Source: Flavobacterium sp. N2038 (GTDB lineage Bacteria; Bacteroidota; Bacteroidia; Flavobacteriales; Flavobacteriaceae). From it: DNA of 64,000 bases. The translations under genes were made by a program, and so were the position numbers. The stretch spans positions 868,001 through 932,000 of the forward strand of contig NZ_CP110001.1 in the NCBI RefSeq assembly GCF_025947185.1, given 5' to 3'. Shown here in pieces: positions 57,875 to 64,000 of the stretch. The notes under the pieces are model-generated. The model made no database searches. It was not told the DNA's origin and saw only the letters and a list, made by a program, of their open reading frames with translations. Position 1 is the stretch's first letter. Every line of letters starts with the position of its first letter.

Positions 57875-58852
57875 ATGAAAAATAGTAAACCCCTGGTTAT
57901 TTTTGATGAGGCAATTTTGCCAGGCGAAAGCCGAACAATCAATGTCGAAATCGCAAGATTACATACCACTACAAAATTAAATATTCCGGTTATTGTACGC
58001 CGCTCTAAAATTGAAGGGCCTGTTGTTTTATTCTCTGCAGGAATTCACGGCGACGAAATAAACGGAGTTGAAATTGTAAGGCAAATTATCAGTAAAAAAA
58101 TCAATAAGCCTGCCCGCGGAACTATTATTTGTATTCCGATTATCAATATGTACGGGTTTGTCAATAAATCCCGTGAGTTTCCTGACGGACGAGATTTAAA
58201 TCGTGTTTTTCCCGGAAGTAAAAAAGGTTCTCTGGCAAGTAGGTTTGCCTATCATATTGTAGAAGAAATTTTGCCCATTTTAGATTATGCAGTCGATTTT
58301 CATGCCGGAGGTGCAAGCCGATTTAATGCACCGCAAATTAGAATTACAGAGAATAATCCGGAATTGAAAGTGTTGGCAGATGTGTTTAATGCACCATTTA
58401 CTTTGTATTCAAAAAATATAGGCGGATCTTTTAGAAATACTTCTGAAAAAGCCAATGTAAAAATGCTGCTTTTTGAAGGTGGAAAATCATTGGACATCAA
58501 TAATGATATTGCTAATGAAGGAGTGCTGGGTGTAAAACGATTACTGTCTTATCTGAACATGCTGGATCCTAAACAACTTGTAGAGGCAGCGCCGGTTCCA
58601 TCGATTTACATAAAAAATTCCGTTTGGCTTCGCGCAAAATGTTCTGGCTTATTGCACGATTTTAATCTAATTGGAAGGTTTGTGACCAAAGGAACAATCT
58701 TAGCCATTATTACAGATCCGTTTGGGAAATTTGAACAAAAAGTAAAAGCACCTCATGATGGATTTATAATTAATGCCAATCATTCGCCAATTGTTTACGA
58801 AGGCGATGCCATTTATCATATATCTAAAAGCCCTGAAAATGCCGACGAGTAA
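57875..58852 (+). CDS. Succinylglutamate desuccinylase/aspartoacylase-family zinc enzyme
   Basis: A 325-residue zinc carboxypeptidase-like amidohydrolase. Zinc ligands are HGDE in FSAGIHGDEINGVE and H in VDFHAGGASR; RDLNRVFPG gives the substrate arginine pair. A C-terminal lipoyl/biotinyl-like beta domain (about 240-325; FVTKGTILAIITDPFGK) completes it. Members cleave N-acyl amino acids or act on other amides; substrate unknown. It overlaps the next gene by 14 bases. Confidence 0.93.
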   Translation: MKNSKPLVIFDEAILPGESRTINVEIARLHTTTKLNIPVIVRRSKIEGPVVLFSAGIHGDEINGVEIVRQIISKKINKPARGTIICIPIINMYGFVNKSREFPDGRDLNRVFPGSKKGSLASRFAYHIVEEILPILDYAVDFHAGGASRFNAPQIRITENNPELKVLADVFNAPFTLYSKNIGGSFRNTSEKANVKMLLFEGGKSLDINNDIANEGVLGVKRLLSYLNMLDPKQLVEAAPVPSIYIKNSVWLRAKCSGLLHDFNLIGRFVTKGTILAIITDPFGKFEQKVKAPHDGFIINANHSPIVYEGDAIYHISKSPENADE

Positions 58853-59408
58853 AAAAGAATTAAGACGTGAGTATAAAAACCTTCGAAAAGAACTTTCTGA
58901 ACAAGAAATAGAGGAAAAGAGTCTGGCAATAGCTAATAATTTAATACAATTATCCATTTGGGATAAAACCTATTACCACGTTTTTTTGCCAATAACAGAA
59001 CATAAGGAAGTTGATACAGAATTTATTTTGCATTTGCTTTCCGGAAAAGATAAAGAAATTGTGATTTCTAAAAGTGATTTTGAAACACGTGAAATGACTC
59101 ATTTTTTATTGACTGATAATACAAAAATTAAAAAAAACGAATATAATATTCCCGAACCGGTTAATGGACTTCAGGTTCCGAACCAAAATATTGATGTCGT
59201 TTTTGTTCCGCTTTTAGCATTTGATACTTACGGAAATCGCATAGGTTATGGCAAAGGATTTTATGATAAATTCCTTGCGCAATGTAAGTCAGAGACAATT
59301 AAAATTGGTCTTTCTTTTTTTGAATCAGTAAATCAAATCGATGATGTGTTTGAATCTGATGTAAAATTAGATTATTGTGTTACACCTTTAAAAGTCTACA
59401 CTTTTTAA
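58839..59408 (+). CDS. 5-formyltetrahydrofolate cyclo-ligase
   Basis: A 189-residue protein from the ATG at 58839; a longer frame begins inside the previous gene. It makes 5,10-methenyl-THF from 5-formyl-THF with ATP. N-terminal KKELRREYKNLRKELS and the nucleotide motif RIGYGKGFYDKFLAQ are diagnostic. Coupled by overlap to the aspartoacylase-like gene. The 3' end is followed by about 120 bases of plain AT-rich sequence, then a terminator. Confidence 0.95.
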   Translation: MPTSKKELRREYKNLRKELSEQEIEEKSLAIANNLIQLSIWDKTYYHVFLPITEHKEVDTEFILHLLSGKDKEIVISKSDFETREMTHFLLTDNTKIKKNEYNIPEPVNGLQVPNQNIDVVFVPLLAFDTYGNRIGYGKGFYDKFLAQCKSETIKIGLSFFESVNQIDDVFESDVKLDYCVTPLKVYTF

Positions 59409-59523
59409 AATTCAGGTATATAAATGATATAAGTAAAATTAGCTTTTATTTATTTTAAACTAAATTTTATTTATAACACAAACATTGATTTTCAAATAGA
59501 AATTCAATAATCAGGATGAAAAG

Positions 59524-59569
59524 AAAAATCCCAAACTTCAATATTAGAATTGGAGTTTGGGATTTTTTT
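59524..59569. terminator. Terminator between fthC and batE
   Basis: AAAATCCCAAACTTCAAT and ATTGGAGTTTGGGATTTT form a long stem with T-runs after. It can end both convergent transcripts. Confidence 0.85.
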
Positions 59570-59587
59570 AATTATAAAATTATAATT

Positions 59588-60334
59588 CTATTTTACTTCT
59601 TTAATGGTTGTAGCGTCTAGCCAACCTTCGGTTCCGTCTGTTAATTCTACTTTTTTCCATTTTCCTAAAGTCTCGGTCACATAAACTTTTGCACCTTCAT
59701 GTAATAAGAAAATTGCAGCACCGGCTTTTTGTGGTTCACTTCGTACTTCGCTCAATTCGGCAAAAACAATTGCGGGACGATCGTTATCAAAATGACTTTT
59801 TTCGGACATTCCGGCTGAAATGCTCAGAATTAAAGCAACTAAAAGAATAAACATTCCAATGAAATAAATTCTTTTAGTAAGTGTAAGTTGTGAAAAGTAG
59901 TAACCAATAAAGCTCAATAGAAATACAAATGCAATTCCAACAGAAATTTTGGCCCAGGTATTATAATCAAAAATACCCGTAAAATTTTGAATCAGTTTTG
60001 CAAAACCTACTTTAGGAACTTCTTTAATTTCATCAATAGTAAGCTTTTTTGCAAATTTTAAGTTGTTTAAAGTCTCAGGATCGTGAGGTTTTAAGACTAA
60101 AGCTTTTTCATAGTTATAAATTGCAGGAGCAACTTTATTTAGTTTGTAATAGCAATTAGCAAGATTAAAGTACAACTCAGCCGAGTGCTGTTTATCTTCA
60201 GTTAGAATATTTTCGTATTCCTGAGCAGCTTGCTGATATTGCTCCTTCTGATACAAAGCGTTTCCTTTTTCAAAACTGCTTTGCGCAAAGAAAACCTGTG
60301 TAATTAATAAAAAGAGATATACTATATTTTTCAT
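59588..60334 (-). CDS. batE: BatE: TPR and SH3-domain aerotolerance protein
   Basis: A 248-residue protein. A signal peptide (about 1-18) is followed by TPR units (FEKGNALYQKEQYQQAAQEYE; AELYFNLANCYYKLNKVAPAIYNYEKAL), two membrane helices (about 130-150 and 157-174) and a bacterial SH3 domain (about 180-248; RSEPQKAGAAIFLLHEGAKVYV, DGTEGWLDATT). It is the last gene of the Bat operon. Bat proteins help Bacteroidota survive oxygen exposure and may act on the envelope. Confidence 0.92.
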   Translation of the reverse strand: MKNIVYLFLLITQVFFAQSSFEKGNALYQKEQYQQAAQEYENILTEDKQHSAELYFNLANCYYKLNKVAPAIYNYEKALVLKPHDPETLNNLKFAKKLTIDEIKEVPKVGFAKLIQNFTGIFDYNTWAKISVGIAFVFLLSFIGYYFSQLTLTKRIYFIGMFILLVALILSISAGMSEKSHFDNDRPAIVFAELSEVRSEPQKAGAAIFLLHEGAKVYVTETLGKWKKVELTDGTEGWLDATTIKEVK

Positions 60335-60345
60335 TTTATTTTCTT

Positions 60346-60381
60346 TAAACCCGACAGGTTTTAAAAAATTTGTCGGGTTTG
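60346..60381 (-). terminator. Hairpin between batD and batE
   Basis: AAACCCGACA and TGTCGGGTTT form the stem around a 16-nt loop. It may weaken batE expression relative to batD. Confidence 0.6.
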
Positions 60382-60389
60382 ATATTAAT

Positions 60390-62138
60390 TTAAACGATCT
60401 GTTTTTCTAATTCTGAAATAATTAAAACAGCTTTATCAAAATCTTGTTGAATCGAAGCGCTAGATGCCGGAGCATATCTTGCAAACTCACAGTTTTCGGT
60501 CAAATCGATAAAACTCTTAACCGATTCCGGTTTTGCATTTCGTGATAATAGTAATTCCTGAATGTTGTCTTTACTCATTTCTGAGGTTTCAATATGCAGT
60601 TTTGCTTTCAGGAAGTTATGCATTGCTTTTTCCAGAGCAATATAAAAAGCTTCTTTATTATTAAGTTGTTTTTTAGCTTCAGATAAATATTTCTTGGCCA
60701 GTTTATTATTCATCCTGATTCGGTTTCCGGTAACATCACTATCAATTGCTTCTTTTTTCTTCTTAACCAAAATAATAATTGGCAAAATTACAAAAGGAGC
60801 AAACAACAAAGCCAAGTACAAATCTGAACCATAAAAATCATTTTTAACCATAGAAACTAAAGTAGTTTTTGGTTTAATGTATTTGAATTGATCTGTTTTC
60901 GAAATCACGTTTTTGGACGCATTTGCTGTATTGTTAGCTTCAGCCTGCATAGGTCCGTCTAAAACATCAATAGTAATTTCCTGAGATGTCATTGTTTTGT
61001 ATGAGCCCGAATTTAAATCAAAATACGAAAACTGCATTGGTTTAATAACATATTTTCCTTTGTATTGAGGCACAATAGTGTATTTGTCTGATACTCTTCC
61101 TGACATTCCAGATAATGAAGTCGTTACTTTCTCGTCATGTACAGGATCATACATTTCCAGTGCATTTGGTACAACTGGCTTTGGCAGGGTAAACAATTTC
61201 ATGTTACCATTTCCATTAGCACTAACGATCAGGTCAAGGCTTTCTCCACTTTTTAAACTTGTTTTAGATGGCGTAACGATAAAATTGAATTTACCGACAG
61301 CGCCAGTGAAACCTTCCGGTTTAGTGCTTTCCGGAAGTGGTCTTACGTTTATTGTTTTGGCTCCGGCAGAAACTACTTTGTTTCCGTCGGTAATAATCAT
61401 TTGTCCAAACATATCACGACGATTTGTTGGTAATTGAACACCAATGTCCAGCGAAAGTGGTTCAATCGTTAAACGACCTGATTTTTGAGGATATAAGATG
61501 GTTTTCTTTAAGATTACAAAGTAACATCTTTGTCCTTGGTAAGTTCCTTCTTCAATCGACAATTGTTTTACGTCAATGTTTTGATTCCAGAAATCATTGT
61601 ATTTTGGTTTTGCCAGTTCTTTAAAACCTGTAACACCAATATTGTTAAAGTATAATTTATAAACGACTGTAATGGGTTCGTTTAGATATGGATTTGTTTT
61701 AGAAATTTCGGCAACAAGATTCAGCGTTTCACTTCCAGATCCCTGAGGTCTGTCATTTGGATCTCTTTCTTGTGCTACAGCATTGGTAACAACAATTTTT
61801 ATGGGCGATGTTTTGTAAATCTGCCCATTAAATTCAATGGCAGCCTGTTTAATGTTAACAGTTCCTTTTTGGTTGGGTTGCAGGATATAGGAGTAGATTT
61901 TCTGAAAAGAGCTTCTTCCGTTTACCCATGACTGACTAATTTGCTGACTTGGTCCGGCTACAATTTTAAACCCGTCAAAAGAAGGCTGTTCGAAGTTGTC
62001 TCCATCAACATTCATGATGAAGTCAATTCTTAGCCTTTCATTAACTCCAAGCGTGTTTTTGCTCACTCTGGCTTCAAATTGAACCTGAGCCAGTAATCCT
62101 TGAAAAGTGAATAGTAATAAAATTAAATATCTTTTCAT
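60390..62138 (-). CDS. batD: BatD: oxygen-tolerance protein
   Basis: A 582-residue BatD (PF13584-like). It has a signal peptide (ending FQGLLAQ), several Ig-like beta domains (about 20-400; FEARVSKNTLGVNERLRIDF at the start, TSIPKG-like strands after) and one membrane helix (about 438-458; LYLALLFAPFVILPIIILVKKKK), then a cytoplasmic helical tail ending DKAVLIISELEKQIV. It fits between BatC and BatE in the operon. Role in envelope or aerotolerance, mechanism unknown. Confidence 0.93.
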   Translation of the reverse strand: MKRYLILLLFTFQGLLAQVQFEARVSKNTLGVNERLRIDFIMNVDGDNFEQPSFDGFKIVAGPSQQISQSWVNGRSSFQKIYSYILQPNQKGTVNIKQAAIEFNGQIYKTSPIKIVVTNAVAQERDPNDRPQGSGSETLNLVAEISKTNPYLNEPITVVYKLYFNNIGVTGFKELAKPKYNDFWNQNIDVKQLSIEEGTYQGQRCYFVILKKTILYPQKSGRLTIEPLSLDIGVQLPTNRRDMFGQMIITDGNKVVSAGAKTINVRPLPESTKPEGFTGAVGKFNFIVTPSKTSLKSGESLDLIVSANGNGNMKLFTLPKPVVPNALEMYDPVHDEKVTTSLSGMSGRVSDKYTIVPQYKGKYVIKPMQFSYFDLNSGSYKTMTSQEITIDVLDGPMQAEANNTANASKNVISKTDQFKYIKPKTTLVSMVKNDFYGSDLYLALLFAPFVILPIIILVKKKKEAIDSDVTGNRIRMNNKLAKKYLSEAKKQLNNKEAFYIALEKAMHNFLKAKLHIETSEMSKDNIQELLLSRNAKPESVKSFIDLTENCEFARYAPASSASIQQDFDKAVLIISELEKQIV

Positions 62139-62262
62139 TAATAGTTTAATCGTTGTTTGTTTGCTGTTTAATTGTTTAACTGTGAAATCGTTTAATCGGT
62201 TTTTTGTTTAAAAGAATACGATTCAAGATAAACAAATTAACAATTAAACGATTAAACATTTT

Positions 62263-63024
62263 TTACCAGTCTTTTTCTGTTGGTTTAGGATTTCCTTTTA
62301 CTTTTTGGGCATTTACTTTATCCTGAATTTTTTTCTCTTCGTTATTAACGGCATCTAATAAATTCTGAACGCGATCTTTTGATATTCCTCCAGGTTGTGG
62401 CTTTGGTTCTCCTTTATTGTCAGATTTGTCATCTTTCTTAGGATCGTTTTTGCCATCTTTTTTATCCTTGTCTTTATCGCCTTTGTCGTCTTTTTTATCT
62501 TTATCCTTATCCTTGTTTTTATCCTTGTCTTTATCTTTATTTTTATCCTTGTCCTTGTCTTTATCCTTATTCTTGTCTTTTTTATCGTTTTTAGGAGGAT
62601 TTTCTTTTAGTTTTTGTTTGGCCAAGGCATAATTGTATCGTGTTTCATCATCCGTAGGATCATTTCTTAAGGCTTCTTTATAAGCGTTTACAGCTTGTGT
62701 ATAGTCCTTCTCTTTCATAAAGACATTTCCTAAGTTATGAAACGCTTTGTGTTTTTCGGGTCTTGTTTTGGCATTTTTTATGGCATTCGCGTAAGCAAAT
62801 TTTGCCTCAGAAACTTGATTTTGTTTGTAAATGCTATTTCCTAAATTATAAGAAGCAGTTGTCTTTTTTGGAAATTTGGATTGCGAAATTCTATAATTGG
62901 CTTCGGCATCAACAAATTTATCCTGTTTATATTCTTCATTCGCTGCAGGCAATGTTTTGTCTTTTTCCTGAGCAGAAACTGCTAAAGAAAACGTTAGTAA
63001 AATATAAAGAAGTAAATTTTTCAT
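62263..63024 (-). CDS. batC: BatC: TPR protein with a long KDKDK tract
   Basis: A 253-residue exported TPR protein. A signal peptide is followed by three TPR units (ASYNLGNSIYKQNQVSEAKFAY; HNLGNVFMKEKDYTQAVNAYKEAL; and a partial first one). Residues about 135-210 are almost only Lys, Asp and Asn, built from KDKDK and KNKDK words. The C-terminus (GGISKDRVQNLLDAVNNEEKKIQDKVN) is helical again. The tract is encoded by a purine-rich codon repeat and may vary in length. Between batB and batD. Confidence 0.93.
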   Translation of the reverse strand: MKNLLLYILLTFSLAVSAQEKDKTLPAANEEYKQDKFVDAEANYRISQSKFPKKTTASYNLGNSIYKQNQVSEAKFAYANAIKNAKTRPEKHKAFHNLGNVFMKEKDYTQAVNAYKEALRNDPTDDETRYNYALAKQKLKENPPKNDKKDKNKDKDKDKDKNKDKDKDKNKDKDKDKKDDKGDKDKDKKDGKNDPKKDDKSDNKGEPKPQPGGISKDRVQNLLDAVNNEEKKIQDKVNAQKVKGNPKPTEKDW

Positions 63025-63065
63025 TCTAAATTTTTTATTTTTTGTTCCGAATTAAATCGGGGCAA

Positions 63066-64000
63066 TTATTTCTTTTCGTTAAATAAATTCAACTCTTTTA
63101 TCCAGTTTGTTTTTCTTTCCAAAAGGAAAATATCTAAGAACAATAAAAGAAAAGCAAAACCAATAAACCATTGAAACTGTGATTGAAACTCGGCCATTTG
63201 GGTTGCTTCAAACTCTGTTTTCTGAATATTGTTCAGGGCATTTTTTACATATTCTAAAACTTCTTTTGTATTACCACCGTAAACATAACCACCTTTTGTT
63301 GCTTTTGCAATGGATTTTAATCCTTCCTGATTTAATTTTGTAATAACAATTGTTCCGTTTTGGTCTTTTTGATGACTTCTAACGACACCATTTTCTTTTA
63401 ACGGAATTGTTCCTCCTTTTTCGGTACCAATACCAATTGTGATGATTTTCATTCCAATTTTATTGGCTTCTTCTGCAGCAACTGTAGCTCCTTCAGAATG
63501 ATCTTCACCATCTGATATTAAAATTAACAACTTGCTGGTTTTACTTTTTTCGTCAAAGTAAGTCGATGATAACCTGATCGCTTCATCAAGTGAAGTTCCT
63601 TGAGATGAAACCATATCCGGACTCATGCTTTGAAGGAACATTTTGGCAACACTGTAGTCGCTTGTAATTGGCAGTACAGGGAAAGCACTTCCGGCATAGG
63701 CCACGATTCCTATTCTGTCACTTCCTAATTGATTAATGATTTGGGAAACCAATTGTTTACTTTTCTCTAAGCGGTTTGGAGCAACATCTTCGGCCAGCAT
63801 ACTTTTAGAAACATCGACAGCAAAAACGATATCAATACCTTCGCGTTTTACAGTTTCCATTTTGGTTCCAATCTTAGGGTTTACTAATCCGATAATTAGA
63901 CAAGTAAGAGCCAAAAGTATTACGGTTAATTTTAATACTGGCTTGAAAACAGAACGTTCAGGACTCAGCTTCTTTACCATTTCGAGATCACCAAATTCAC
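63066..64000 (-). CDS. batB: BatB: VWA-domain membrane protein (5' end outside window)
   Basis: At least 311 codons are present, and the reading frame runs off the window edge; upstream of the Met at 63980 the frame continues EFGDLE, so that Met is internal. It has a membrane helix (about 18-37 of the visible part; LTVILLALTCLIIGLVN), a VWA domain with the MIDAS motif FAVDVSKSM, the Thr in SQGTSLDEAI and DGEDH, and a C-terminal helix (FIGFAFLLLFLDIFLLERK). BatB and BatA form a membrane-bound pair in the Bat system; batA is expected further upstream. Confidence 0.95.
   Translation of the reverse strand, partial: EFGDLEMVKKLSPERSVFKPVLKLTVILLALTCLIIGLVNPKIGTKMETVKREGIDIVFAVDVSKSMLAEDVAPNRLEKSKQLVSQIINQLGSDRIGIVAYAGSAFPVLPITSDYSVAKMFLQSMSPDMVSSQGTSLDEAIRLSSTYFDEKSKTSKLLILISDGEDHSEGATVAAEEANKIGMKIITIGIGTEKGGTIPLKENGVVRSHQKDQNGTIVITKLNQEGLKSIAKATKGGYVYGGNTKEVLEYVKNALNNIQKTEFEATQMAEFQSQFQWFIGFAFLLLFLDIFLLERKTNWIKELNLFNEKK

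Noticed and set aside
62395..62632. Hydrophobic plus-strand reading frames of 71 codons
   Set aside because: They are antisense shadows of the repeated Lys/Asp codons of batC.

Overview
The window looks like chromosome of a Flavobacterium or a close relative (Bacteroidota, Flavobacteriaceae). The DNA is AT-rich. Many genes are preceded by the Bacteroidota -7 promoter element TAnnTTTG rather than an E. coli-type -10 box, and clear Shine-Dalgarno sequences are scarce. A type IX secretion sorting domain, a TonB receptor with a carboxypeptidase-like plug extension, the BatB-C-D-E aerotolerance cluster, an NrtR-type Nudix regulator and Bacteroidota-style palindromic intergenic repeats all fit. I see no rRNA, tRNA, CRISPR array, integrase, transposase or prophage.

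Layout. 1-4.2 kb: tail of a secreted protein, comF, glyS, a LytTR regulator whose receiver aspartate is replaced by glutamate, and a tiny exported peptide. 4.3-7.1 kb: a TPR-sensor histidine kinase overlapping its response regulator. 7.1-10.5 kb: thiL, two DinB-fold proteins and a YafY/WYL regulator. 10.6-13 kb: an operon of an Lgt-like membrane enzyme, a radical SAM protein of the archaeal tetraether-synthase-like type and a small membrane protein. 13-25.2 kb: housekeeping and small regulatory genes (outer membrane barrel, lepA, a Nudix-winged-helix regulator, a CvpA-like protein, pheS, gpsA, an iron alcohol dehydrogenase, a DJ-1-like protein with a LysR regulator, a PKD lipoprotein).

25.3-34.1 kb is the striking part. 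A Nudix-type regulator (NrtR architecture) is followed by one co-directional operon: a PRPP-synthetase-like enzyme, a bacterial-type poly(ADP-ribose) glycohydrolase, a NADAR protein, KptA/Tpt1, two different ADP-ribosylglycohydrolases, a 2OG-Fe(II) oxygenase, a PPP-type phosphatase, a frameshifted nucleoside deoxyribosyltransferase-like gene and a nicotinamide phosphoribosyltransferase homolog. A perfect 21-bp palindrome lies on the promoter of the operon. Nearly every product makes, breaks or reads NAD+ or ADP-ribose. The set suggests a programme that removes ADP-ribose from nucleic acid or protein and rebuilds NAD+. The PRPP-synthetase-like and NAMPT-like genes resemble in kind the Adps/Namat pair of the phage NAD+ reconstitution pathway NARP1.

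34.1-46.9 kb: a compound palindromic repeat, a hypothetical gene, nadD, gmk, a YicC-family gene, an ArsC/Spx-like gene, a third DinB-fold gene, an RlpA-like protein, a TonB receptor, pgi, a lipocalin-like protein, a frameshifted short-chain dehydrogenase and an AraC regulator. 47-52.7 kb: an M23 peptidase, kynA, a DUF3108 protein, a possible small RNA, hpd and hmgA (aromatic amino acid breakdown). 53-64 kb: a patatin/beta-barrel protein, uvrC, a lipoprotein, an aspartoacylase-like gene, 5-formyl-THF cyclo-ligase and the batB-C-D-E operon, with batB cut by the window edge.
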